A stretch of 64,000 nt of DNA from Streptomyces sp. NBC_00576 (GTDB lineage Bacteria; Actinomycetota; Actinomycetes; Streptomycetales; Streptomycetaceae). The position numbers and the translations under genes were made by a program. The notes under the pieces were generated by a model that had not been told where the DNA came from, searched no databases, and saw only the letters and a program-made list of their open reading frames with translations. Positions within the stretch are counted from its first letter, which is position 1, and each line of letters opens with the position of its first letter. Shown in pieces: positions 34,865 to 42,349 of this stretch. Location of the stretch: the NCBI RefSeq assembly GCF_036345175.1, contig NZ_CP107780.1, positions 8,990,001-9,054,000 on the forward strand, in the 5' to 3' direction.

Positions 34865-35905
34865 ATGCCCCAGGAACTGCGCGCCGTCGGCTGGACCGGA
34901 AACAGCCTCGCGCTCATCGACCAGACCCTGCTGCCGCACCGCAACGAGACCATGGATGTCCGCGATGTGGACACCCTGGTGGACGCGATCCAGCGGCTCG
35001 TCGTGCGCGGTGCCCCCGCGATCGGAGCGGCGGGCGGGTACGGGGTCGCGCTGGCTCTGCTCCAGGGCGAGCGTGAGGGCTGGACCCAGGAGCAGGTGCG
35101 CAAGGCGGTGGCCCGGATCCGCGAGGCGCGGCCTACCGCGGTCAACCTCATGGTGTGCGTGGACCGGGTCATGACCCGCTTCGAGGAAGGCCTGGACGCG
35201 GTGCTCGAAGAGGCCGCCGCCGTCCAGCGCGAGGACGTCGAGGGCAACCGGGCGATGGGCGCGCACGGCGCCGACTGGCTGATCGAGCGCGTCGCCGAGA
35301 CCGTCGGCGACCGCCCGCTGCGCATCCTGACCCACTGCAACACCGGTGCGCTGGCAACGGCCGGATGGGGTACGGCACTTGGCGTCATCCGCGAACTGCA
35401 CGCGCGCGGCCGGCTGGAGGTCGTCTACGCCGACGAGACCCGCCCGCTGCTCCAGGGCTCGCGCCTGACCGCCTGGGAGCTGGTCCAGGAGAGCATCCCG
35501 CACTACGTCCAGGCCGACGGGGCCGCGGCCGGCACGATCCTGCGCGGCGAGGTGGACGCGGCGATCGTCGGCGCGGACCGGATCGCCGCGAACGGTGACA
35601 CCGCCAACAAGGTCGGCACGGTCGGGGTCGCGCTCGCCTGCGCGGACGCCGGCATCCCCTTCCTGGTGGCGGCACCCACGACCACGGTCGACCTGGCGAC
35701 GGCCACGGGCGACGACATTCACATCGAACTCCGGGACGAGAGCGAGGTGTTGGAGTGGGCGGGCATACGGACGGCGCCCGCCGAGTCGCGCGGCCACAAT
35801 CCCGCCTTCGACGTGACACCGGGGCGACTGGTGACCGGACTGGTCACGGAGCGGGGCGTGTTGGAGGTCTCGGCCGGTGAACTCCCGGGCGACCGCTTGA
35901 AGTAG
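34865..35905 (+). CDS. mtnA: S-methyl-5-thioribose-1-phosphate isomerase
   Basis: A 346-residue enzyme that converts 5-methylthioribose-1-phosphate to methylthioribulose-1-phosphate in methionine salvage. RGAPAIG (48-54), the catalytic Cys158 in THCNTGALAT and Asp238 in IVGADRIAANGD are the defining motifs that separate MtnA from eIF2B-like relatives. NKVGTVGVALA follows as expected. The ATG at 34865 has AGGAG upstream. It is divergent from the nucleoside-transport operon and convergent with mtnB, so it is not co-transcribed with the other mtn genes. Confidence 0.95.
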   Translation: MPQELRAVGWTGNSLALIDQTLLPHRNETMDVRDVDTLVDAIQRLVVRGAPAIGAAGGYGVALALLQGEREGWTQEQVRKAVARIREARPTAVNLMVCVDRVMTRFEEGLDAVLEEAAAVQREDVEGNRAMGAHGADWLIERVAETVGDRPLRILTHCNTGALATAGWGTALGVIRELHARGRLEVVYADETRPLLQGSRLTAWELVQESIPHYVQADGAAAGTILRGEVDAAIVGADRIAANGDTANKVGTVGVALACADAGIPFLVAAPTTTVDLATATGDDIHIELRDESEVLEWAGIRTAPAESRGHNPAFDVTPGRLVTGLVTERGVLEVSAGELPGDRLK

Positions 35906-35906
35906 C

Positions 35907-35967
35907 GAGTTCCCCGCGCCCCCGATAGGGGCGCGGGGAACTGCGCGACCAGCCCCCACCGGCCCGG
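35907..35967. repeat. Dispersed Streptomyces intergenic palindromic repeat, copy 2
   Basis: GCGCCCCCGATAGGGGCGC followed by GGGGAACTGCGCGACCAGCC. Same element as 3163-3216 and 43516-43562. It lies between the convergent mtnA and mtnB genes. Confidence 0.7.
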
Positions 35968-35974
35968 GGTTTGA

Positions 35975-36595
35975 CTACCGTCCGTCCCGCGGAGCGCTGA
36001 GCTCCAACTCCAGCAGCCACTCCACGACTTCGGTGTGGTGCCGCGCCTGACGGGGGTCGTCCCCCCACACGTACAGTCCGTGCCCCGCGACCACCACGGC
36101 CGGCATCCGAGGGTCGCGGGCCGCCTCCAGGCGGTCGCCGAGCACCTTCATGTCCTGGCTGTTGTTGATGACCGGCAGGGTCACCTCGACGTCGTGGGCG
36201 GGCTGGCCGACGCCCTTGAGCATCTCGATGTCCTTGAACACGATCCCGCCCGGCTCGCGCCGACCCATCGCCACGGACGCCACGGTGTGCACGTGCACCA
36301 CCGCACCGGCCCCGGTCAGCGCGGCTACCCGGGCGTGCAGCTCGGCCTCGGCGGACGGCTTGCCGCCGTTCACCGCCGCGCCCTGCGCGTCCACCAACAC
36401 CACGTCGGCAGGCGTCAGTTCACCCTTGTCGTGGCCGCTCGCGGTGACCGCGAGGAGCAGCGGATCGCGGGACAGCACCACGGACAGGTTCCCGGAGGTG
36501 CCCCGCATCCAGCCGAAGGAGGCGAAACGGGCGGACTCGGCGGCGAGTACCGCCCCCGCCTCCTCGAGGTCGAGCGTGCTGATGTCGGCGGTCAC
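35975..36595 (-). CDS. mtnB: Methylthioribulose-1-phosphate dehydratase
   Basis: A 206-residue class II aldolase-fold enzyme that dehydrates methylthioribulose-1-phosphate. RGTSGNLS (31-38) binds phosphate, Glu in SAEAELH is the catalytic acid/base, and zinc ligands are His101 and His103 (VHVHT) with His172 (VAGHGLYVWG). The GTG at 36595 overlaps the mtnC stop (GTGA). It is the last gene of mtnDCB and is clearly placed in this family by its neighbours rather than as a fuculose aldolase. Confidence 0.92.
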   Translation of the reverse strand: MTADISTLDLEEAGAVLAAESARFASFGWMRGTSGNLSVVLSRDPLLLAVTASGHDKGELTPADVVLVDAQGAAVNGGKPSAEAELHARVAALTGAGAVVHVHTVASVAMGRREPGGIVFKDIEMLKGVGQPAHDVEVTLPVINNSQDMKVLGDRLEAARDPRMPAVVVAGHGLYVWGDDPRQARHHTEVVEWLLELELSAPRDGR

Positions 36596-37347
36596 GTGGT
36601 GCTCCTAGTCGTGCTGATGCTGATCACGTCGAACGAGCCCGCCTGCGCGTGGTCCCCGACACCCTGCTCGTAGTACGGCTCCCCGGGCCGCCGGATCCCG
36701 ACGGCCTGCCAGCCCGCGGCGCGCGCCGCGTCCAGCTCGCCCGGCCGGTCGGAGAGAAAGAGGAGACGGCGCGGGTCCGTGGTGCCGGTGGCCTCCGCGA
36801 TACGGCGGTACGACTCCGGTTCCTGCTTGGGCCCCGCGTTCTCGGTGTCGTACAGGCCCGAGACGAGCGGCAGCAGGTCACCCTCCGGGGTGGACGCGAA
36901 CCACGCGCGCTGCGCGGCGACCGACCCGGAGGAGTAGACGTACAACCGAAGCCCCGCCGCGTGCCAGGCGCGCAACGCGGGCAGGACATCGTCGTAGAAG
37001 TGCGAGACGAGGTCGCCGCGCGCGAAGCCCTCGGACCAGATGATGCCCTGGAGGGTCTTCAGGGGCGTCGCCTTGCGGTCCTCGTCGAGCCAGGCGTTGA
37101 GGGTCTTCTCGACGTGTACGGCGTCGGCGCCGGGCTCGTCGATCAGTTCGCGCACCTGCGCGACCGCCCGCGCCACCTCCGGATCACCGCTCCGCTCCGA
37201 GAGCAGTGCTCCGAACCGTGAGCGCGAGTACGGATACAGCACGTCGACGACGAAACCCGTGGCGCTCGTGGTGCCCTCGATATCGAGCACCACGGCGTCC
37301 ACACCGTCTACGGCGTACGTGCCGGTCCCCTCGTCCCGCAGGGTCAC
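36592..37347 (-). CDS. mtnC: Acireductone synthase (enolase-phosphatase E1)
   Basis: A 251-residue HAD-superfamily enzyme that enolises and dephosphorylates diketomethylthiopentyl-1-phosphate to acireductone. DIEGTT (22-27) replaces the usual DxDGT of HADs and is characteristic of MtnC. VYSSGS is motif II, Lys in AGPKQEP is motif III, and LFLSDRPGELDAA is motif IV. The GTG at 37347 overlaps the mtnD stop (GTGA). The last ~20 residues (DVISISTTRSTT) overlap the coding start of mtnB. Confidence 0.93.
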   Translation of the reverse strand: MTLRDEGTGTYAVDGVDAVVLDIEGTTSATGFVVDVLYPYSRSRFGALLSERSGDPEVARAVAQVRELIDEPGADAVHVEKTLNAWLDEDRKATPLKTLQGIIWSEGFARGDLVSHFYDDVLPALRAWHAAGLRLYVYSSGSVAAQRAWFASTPEGDLLPLVSGLYDTENAGPKQEPESYRRIAEATGTTDPRRLLFLSDRPGELDAARAAGWQAVGIRRPGEPYYEQGVGDHAQAGSFDVISISTTRSTT

Positions 37348-37943
37348 GCGGCGGCCTTGTCCTGCTGGAACCCGGCGTCGATCGTGTCGTAGTCCGGGAA
37401 GCGGGAGGCGATGGTCGAGCCGGTGAAGTTACCGATCCAGCCGTCCTCCTCGTGGAAGAAGCGGATCGCGGTGAAGGCGGGGCTGGTTCCCATGTCGAAC
37501 CAGTGCGTGGTGCCGCGCGGCACGCCCAGCAGGTCGCCCTTCTCGCAGTACACGGCGTGCACCTCGCCGCCCACGTGGAGATAGAAGATGCCGGAGCCGG
37601 AGACGAAGAAGCGGACCTCGTCATCGTCGTCGTGCGTGTGCTCCTGGAGGAACTTCGCGCGGGCCGCCTTCGCCTTCGCGGGGAACTCAGGGTCGTCGCT
37701 GGGGTGCAGACCGAGGACATCGACCGTGGTGAAGCCCTCCTCGGCGTTCAGCTTGTCGATCTCCGGGCCGTACGCGGCGAACACGGTGTCGCTGTCGGCG
37801 TCCGCGGGGACGTTCTCGCGGATCGGCCACTGCTCGTAGCGCACCCCGATCGGGGCCAGCGCGGCGGCGATCTCGGCCGGGTCGGAGGTACGGCGCACGA
37901 CGGTCTCCGGGCCGGACTCGGGCCAGGTCGTCAGCAGGGTCAT
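37344..37943 (-). CDS. mtnD: Acireductone dioxygenase
   Basis: A 199-residue cupin that oxidises acireductone; with iron it yields the methionine precursor ketomethylthiobutyrate, with nickel an off-pathway product and CO. Metal ligands are His102, His104, Glu109 and His147 (EHTHDDDDEVRFF and TTHWFD). The HxH-to-Glu spacing is four residues; the enzymes I remember (Klebsiella, Bacillus) have three, but the general cupin motif allows both. GGAG precedes the ATG at 37943. It is the first gene of mtnDCB and follows a Cys-rich leader ORF by 99 bp. Confidence 0.93.
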   Translation of the reverse strand: MTLLTTWPESGPETVVRRTSDPAEIAAALAPIGVRYEQWPIRENVPADADSDTVFAAYGPEIDKLNAEEGFTTVDVLGLHPSDDPEFPAKAKAARAKFLQEHTHDDDDEVRFFVSGSGIFYLHVGGEVHAVYCEKGDLLGVPRGTTHWFDMGTSPAFTAIRFFHEEDGWIGNFTGSTIASRFPDYDTIDAGFQQDKAAA

Positions 37944-37954
37944 GAGAGCAACTC

Positions 37955-38042
37955 CAGATGGCTGGAAGGGAAGAGGGGAAAGGGAAATACGGGCGGAACG
38001 AAGGCGAGGGGGCAGGGACAGGAGAAGGCGACGGGCCGGTCG
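37955..38042 (-). promoter_or_regulatory. C/T-rich, G-poor transcript segment upstream of mtnD
   Basis: On the minus strand the spacer between the Cys-rich leader ORF and mtnD runs CCTTCTCCTGTCCCTGCCCC and TTTCCCTTTCCCCTCTTCCC. The composition is like the tract at 34575-34654, which sits in the same place relative to its leader ORF. Confidence 0.4.
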
Positions 38043-38114
38043 TCAGTCGCGACAGCCGCGACACAGCGCGTCGGTACAGCGTCGTACCGCTGTCGCGCAG
38101 GGTGTCGTCATCAT
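38043..38114 (-). CDS. Cys-rich leader peptide upstream of mtnDCB
   Basis: A 23-codon ORF: ATG at 38114-38112 (a second ATG follows at once), TGA at 38045-38043. It begins MMTTPCATAVRRC and has Cys at 6, 13, 18 and 21, ending CRGCRD. Four Cys in 23 residues is far above background. GTGAGG lies 7 bp upstream of the ATG. Position (99 bp before mtnD) and content fit a cysteine-responsive attenuator ORF of the type known in mycobacteria. Confidence 0.6.
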   Translation of the reverse strand: MMTTPCATAVRRCTDALCRGCRD

Positions 38115-38231
38115 CGAAAAGCCTCACTGTCCCGGGTCGGGTGCCGGTTCCGTGATGGTAACTCCCGGCGGCGGGTCGGCAGAGTGTGACGAATCCGGCG
38201 TTCCATATATTGAGATCTGGTGTCCAACACT

Positions 38232-38261
38232 TTGACGTATGGCTGGAAACGTTCTCATGAT
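38232..38261 (+). promoter_or_regulatory. Candidate housekeeping promoter for the thioribose-transport operon
   Basis: TTGACG (38232-38237), 18 bp, then CATGAT (38256-38261). The predicted start of transcription would be at or just before the ATG at 38268, making the short ORF there leaderless. Confidence 0.5.
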
Positions 38262-38267
38262 CTCCCT

Positions 38268-38339
38268 ATGAAGACGCTGCTGCTCGTGCGGCGGCTGTAC
38301 GTGGACTTGCTCCGGTCGACCACAGCCCGCTGTCGCTGA
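38268..38339 (+). CDS. Short leader peptide upstream of the thioribose-type ABC transporter
   Basis: A 23-codon ORF, ATG at 38268, TGA at 38337-38339. The peptide begins MKTLLLVRRLYVDLLR and ends TTARCR with Cys22. The VRRLYVDLLR...CR pattern is close to the RRHVDLxR...CxR pattern of peptides annotated as putative leader peptides ahead of sulfur genes in Streptomyces. It has no ribosome site and probably starts at the 5' end of the transcript. It ends 163 bp before the binding-protein gene; the spacer is C-rich and poor in A. Confidence 0.6.
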   Translation: MKTLLLVRRLYVDLLRSTTARCR

Positions 38340-38502
38340 CCTGACCCGGAGTACCCGAGACGCCTTGGCCGTGGCGCGAATTCCGCCCCACGCCGCCACC
38401 TCGCGCTCGGGGCCGGACACTCCTGCGCGCCTACCCCTTTCGGCCATCGCGCCCCTTCATCTCTTCACTCCCTCCCGTACTGCCCTGCACCTGGAGTCCC
38501 GC

Positions 38503-39600
38503 ATGTCCCGCACCCGCCTCCCCCTCGCCGCGCTCTCGCTGGCCTCCGTCTCGGCGCTCTTCCTCGCGGGCTGCTCGCAGTCGACGAACGCCTCCAAGGA
38601 CACCGGCGACACGGCCGCCTCCGCGTCCGCCGCCACCGGCACGAAGCCCGCTCCCTTCGACAAGGGCAACGTCAAGATCGCTCTGGTCCGCCAGAGCGGC
38701 GCCGGCGACTACTTCGAGCAGTGGGGCAACGGCGCCAAGGCGCAGGCCAAGGCCCTCGGCATCGACCTGACCGTGTACGACGCCCAGGCCGACAACGCCA
38801 AGCAGGCCACCGACCTGTCCTCGGCGATCAACTCCGACGCGCAGGCGATCATCGTGGACCACGGGTTCCCGTCGACGATCCAGCCCGAGATCGACAAGGC
38901 CGTGAAGAAGGGTGTCAAGGTCGTCGTCTACGACGTCGAGACCTCGACCAAGGGCGTCATCAGCACCAAGCAGGACGACGCGAGCATGGCCCAGGCCGTC
39001 CTCGACGTGATGGCGAAGGAACTCGGCAAGAACGCCAAGGTCGGCTACGTCAACGTCGCCGGCTACGCGGCCCTCGACAAGCGCGACAGTGTCTGGAAGT
39101 CGACGGTCGACACAAACGGCTGGAAGCAGGCCTTCAAGGTCGGCAAGGTCACCGACTCCACCGCCACGGACAACGTGCCGCTGGTCTCCGCCGCGCTCAC
39201 CCAGCACTCGGACGTGACGGGCATCTTCGCTCCCTACGACGAGCTGGCCAAGGGCACCGTCCTCGCCGTGCAGAACAAGAAGCTGCAGGACAAGGTGAAG
39301 GTGTTCGGCGCGGACGTCTCCAACGCCGACATCCAGAACATGACCGCCGACGGCAGCCCGTGGGTCGCCACGGCGGGCACCGACCCGTCCGCCGTCGGCG
39401 CGGCCGTGGTCCGTACGGCCGCCCTGGAGCTGGCCGGCCGGCTGAACAAGACCTCGGTCGAGTTCCCGGCCGTCGCGATCACCCAGGACTTCCTGAAGAG
39501 CAAGAACATCCAGAACATGGACCAGCTCCGTGCCGCGCTGCCCGCGCTGAACCTCTCCCAGGTCAGCACGGCCGACTGGATCGCCAATGTCGCCCACTGA
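38503..39600 (+). CDS. Sugar-type ABC transporter substrate-binding lipoprotein
   Basis: A 365-residue lipoprotein with lipobox LAGC (Cys24). The mature part is a periplasmic-binding-protein-1 fold of the ribose/autoinducer-2 family: VKIALVRQSGAGDYFEQWG, AQAIIVDHGFPSTIQPEIDKA (as AIIVDHGFPSTIQPEI), VGYVNVAGY, DVTGIFAPYDELAKGTVLA. GGAG precedes the ATG at 38503. It is the first gene of a four-gene operon that ends in mtnK, so 5-methylthioribose is the most likely ligand; that is inference from context. Confidence 0.85.
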   Translation: MSRTRLPLAALSLASVSALFLAGCSQSTNASKDTGDTAASASAATGTKPAPFDKGNVKIALVRQSGAGDYFEQWGNGAKAQAKALGIDLTVYDAQADNAKQATDLSSAINSDAQAIIVDHGFPSTIQPEIDKAVKKGVKVVVYDVETSTKGVISTKQDDASMAQAVLDVMAKELGKNAKVGYVNVAGYAALDKRDSVWKSTVDTNGWKQAFKVGKVTDSTATDNVPLVSAALTQHSDVTGIFAPYDELAKGTVLAVQNKKLQDKVKVFGADVSNADIQNMTADGSPWVATAGTDPSAVGAAVVRTAALELAGRLNKTSVEFPAVAITQDFLKSKNIQNMDQLRAALPALNLSQVSTADWIANVAH

Positions 39601-41122
39601 GGTGTCGCAGGCATCCCCCGCGGCGGTGAGTCTGCGGGACGTCAGCATGGCCTTCGGCGGCAGATCGGTCCTGGAGTCCGTCTCGCTGGACATCGCACCG
39701 GGCAGTGTCGTCGCGCTGCTCGGTGCGAACGGGGCCGGCAAGTCCACGCTCATCAAGATCCTGTCCGGCGTCCACACGGACCACGGCGGCGAAGTGACGG
39801 TGAACGGGGCCCGCGCCGCCCTCCAATCGCCGCTAGCCGCCCGCCAGTTGGGCATCCAGACCGTGCACCAGCGGATCGGTGAGGGCATCGTGCCCGGGCT
39901 CACGGTCGCCGAGAACCTGGTCTTCGAGGAGCTCGCCCAGGCACGCGGCAACCCGTTCCTGAACGGGCGCCGCGTGCTGGCCCGCGCCCGCGAGATCCAG
40001 TCGGCCCTGGACCTCGGCTGGAGCGACGCCCTGCTCAAGCGGGACGTCACCGAACTCGGCATCTCCGACCGCCAGTTGCTGATCCTGGCCCGCGCTCTGG
40101 CCACCCGCCCGAGGCTCCTGATCCTCGACGAACCGACGTCCGCGCTCTCCGCGGCGGAGGCGGAGCGACTGTTCGCGCTGGTCGAGAGGATGCGCGACGA
40201 CGGTATCGCGGTCCTGTACGTCTCCCACCGCCTCGGCGAGATCGACGCACTGGCGGACCGGCTGGTCGTCCTGCGAGACGGCCGTCTCACCGAGGACCAG
40301 GTCAAGCCCTTCGACTGGGACAGCGCCCTGCGCGCCATGCTCGCCCAGGCCCAGGAAGCGACCACGGCCCGCCCCCGCGCCGAGTCCGCGCCCGGCGAGA
40401 CCCTCCTGTCCCTGCGCGGCGTGCGGCTCCTGGACGGCCGTACACCCCAGGACCTGGACCTGCGCGCGGGCGAAGTCACCGGCATCGTCGGCCTGTTGGG
40501 CGCAGGCAAGACGGAACTGGCCCGCGGCCTATTCGGCGCGGAACCCTTCACCACCGGCGCCGTGCGACTGGACGGCAGGACATACGCGCCCCGCCGCCCC
40601 GCCGACGCGATCCGGGCCGGCGTCCACCTGGTCCCCGAGGACCGGCACGCGGACGCCCTGGTACCCGGCTGGTCGCTCGCCCAGAACATCTCGCTGCCGT
40701 TCCTCAAGTCCCTCTCGACGGCCGGGCTGGTGAACCGCTCGAAGGAGGACGCCCTCGGCCGCGACACCATCGAGGCCCTCGGTGTCGTCGCCCGCGACGA
40801 GCACAGCACCGTAGAGGAGCTGTCCGGTGGCAACCAGCAGAAGGTCGTCGTCGGCCGCTGGCTCGCCGAACGACCCCGCGTCCTCATCCTGGACGAGCCG
40901 TTCCGAGGCGTGGACATCGGCGCCCGGCGCGACATCGGCCGCCGGGCCCGCGCGCTGGCCGCGGAAGGCGCGGCGGTCCTGGTTCTGTCGGCCGACGTGG
41001 ACGAGGTCCTGGAGGTCGCCGACCGGGTCGTCGTCCTCGCGGCCGGTGAGATCCATCTCGACGCGTACGGCGAGGACGCGGAGCGCGACCGGGTCATCCG
41101 GACGATCTCGGCGTCCGTGTGA
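39587..41122 (+). CDS. Sugar-type ABC transporter ATP-binding protein (double NBD)
   Basis: A 511-residue RbsA-like protein with two nucleotide-binding domains. Domain 1: GANGAGKST, VHQRIGEG, LLILDEPTSALS. Domain 2: GLLGAGKTE, VPEDRHADAL, LSGGNQQKVVVGRWL, LILDEPFRGVD. Unlike the nucleoside-transporter ATPase in this window, both Walker A Lys residues are kept. The start overlaps the binding-protein gene by 14 bp. It energises uptake together with the permease encoded after a 175-bp gap. Confidence 0.9.
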   Translation: MSPTEVSQASPAAVSLRDVSMAFGGRSVLESVSLDIAPGSVVALLGANGAGKSTLIKILSGVHTDHGGEVTVNGARAALQSPLAARQLGIQTVHQRIGEGIVPGLTVAENLVFEELAQARGNPFLNGRRVLARAREIQSALDLGWSDALLKRDVTELGISDRQLLILARALATRPRLLILDEPTSALSAAEAERLFALVERMRDDGIAVLYVSHRLGEIDALADRLVVLRDGRLTEDQVKPFDWDSALRAMLAQAQEATTARPRAESAPGETLLSLRGVRLLDGRTPQDLDLRAGEVTGIVGLLGAGKTELARGLFGAEPFTTGAVRLDGRTYAPRRPADAIRAGVHLVPEDRHADALVPGWSLAQNISLPFLKSLSTAGLVNRSKEDALGRDTIEALGVVARDEHSTVEELSGGNQQKVVVGRWLAERPRVLILDEPFRGVDIGARRDIGRRARALAAEGAAVLVLSADVDEVLEVADRVVVLAAGEIHLDAYGEDAERDRVIRTISASV

Positions 41123-41157
41123 TGGGTGCCGTGGGATGTGCGGTTCGTCGGCCGCGG

Positions 41158-41240
41158 GCCGGTGGGGGCTGGTCGCGCCCCGCGGCTGAGCCGCAGATCG
41201 ACACAGCCCCGCGCCCCTGTCGGGGCGCGGTTGCGCCCCC
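41158..41240. repeat. Dispersed intergenic repeat of the GGGGCTGG...GGGGCGCGG type
   Basis: GGTGGGGGCTGGTCGCGCCC, a central GCCGCAGATCGACACAGCCC and a CGCGCCCCTGTCGGGGCGCG hairpin. An inverted relative is at 57941-58030. It lies inside the operon, between the ATPase and permease genes, and could trim downstream expression. Confidence 0.65.
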
Positions 41241-41297
41241 GACCTCCGCCGGCCACCCCACGCCGGCCCCACCGCCCGCCACCCCAGGAAGCACCCC

Positions 41298-42338
41298 ATG
41301 ACCACCACCCAGAGCGCCCCCGTGAAGACGGCGACCCCGTCCACGCTCGCCGCCGGTCCGCGTATCCAGAACGCGGTCATCAAGTACGGCTTCATCTTCG
41401 TCACCGTCACGCTCTTCACGTACTTCGCGCTGAGCGAGCCGTCCTTCCGCGACTCGGCGACCCTCCTCGACACCCTGCGGTACGTGTCCGTCGCCGCGAT
41501 CCTCGGCCTCGGTGTCACGCTCACCATGGCCGTCGGCGGAATGGACATGTCGGTCGGCGCGGTGGCCGGGCTCGGGGTGACCGTCGCCGCGAAGACGATG
41601 GTGTCGTACAACCAGGTCGGTGTGGTCGCGATCATCGCGGTGATCGTCGCGGGCGCGCTCGCGGGCCTGCTCAACGCCCTGCTCATCGTGGTCCTCAAGA
41701 TCCCCGACATGCTGGCCACGCTGGGCACCATGTTCGTCATCCAGGGCACCAAACTCATCCTGGTCGACGGCCAGTCGATCACCCCGGGCATGACCCAGTC
41801 CGACGGCACGACGGCCCCCGGCAGGTTCACCGAGGGCTTCCTGCGCATCGACCGCGGCACGATCCTCGGCATCCCCGTCTCCGTGGTCATCTTCGGCGCT
41901 CTCACCGTCGTCGCCTGGGTCTTCCTGGCCCGCACCCGCTGGGGCCGCGTGTTGTACGCGATCGGTGCCAACCCGGAGGCCTCCCGCCTGGCAGGCATCC
42001 GCGTGGGCGCGTACCGGGCCCTGGCGTACGTCCTTTCCGGCGTCCTCGCGTCGATCGGCGGCCTGATCCTGGCGGCGCGCATCGGCCAGGGAGACGTCTC
42101 CGCGGGTACGTCCCAGCTCCTCGAAGCCGTTGCCGTCGCCCTGGTGGGCACGTCCGTCCTCGGCCGGGGGCGCCCGAACGTGTGGGGCACCGCCCTGGGC
42201 GCGGTCCTCATCGGCATCATCACCACCGGCCTCACCATCAAGGGCCTGCCGTACTACACGCAGGACGTGGTCGAGGGCGCCGTCCTGATCCTCGCCCTGG
42301 TCTTCAGCTTCACCCTGTCCAAGCGCCGCACCGCATAA
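41298..42338 (+). CDS. Sugar-type ABC transporter permease
   Basis: A 346-residue membrane protein with about ten helices of the RbsC/AraH family. GLGVTLTMAVGGMDMSVGAVAGLG is the family signature (seen as LTMAVGGMDMSVGAVAGLG), with IPVSVVIFGALTVVAWVFL and GRVLYAIGANPEASRLAGI in the cytoplasmic coupling loop. AGGAAG precedes the ATG. mtnK follows after 11 bp. It is the probable channel for methylthioribose. Confidence 0.87.
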   Translation: MTTTQSAPVKTATPSTLAAGPRIQNAVIKYGFIFVTVTLFTYFALSEPSFRDSATLLDTLRYVSVAAILGLGVTLTMAVGGMDMSVGAVAGLGVTVAAKTMVSYNQVGVVAIIAVIVAGALAGLLNALLIVVLKIPDMLATLGTMFVIQGTKLILVDGQSITPGMTQSDGTTAPGRFTEGFLRIDRGTILGIPVSVVIFGALTVVAWVFLARTRWGRVLYAIGANPEASRLAGIRVGAYRALAYVLSGVLASIGGLILAARIGQGDVSAGTSQLLEAVAVALVGTSVLGRGRPNVWGTALGAVLIGIITTGLTIKGLPYYTQDVVEGAVLILALVFSFTLSKRRTA

Positions 42339-42349
42339 GGAAGTTCACG

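Noticed and set aside
37944..38502. SAM-type riboswitch in the mtnD/importer intergenic region
   Set aside because: No conserved SAM-I, SAM-II or SAM-IV core could be traced; the short leader ORFs explain the region better.
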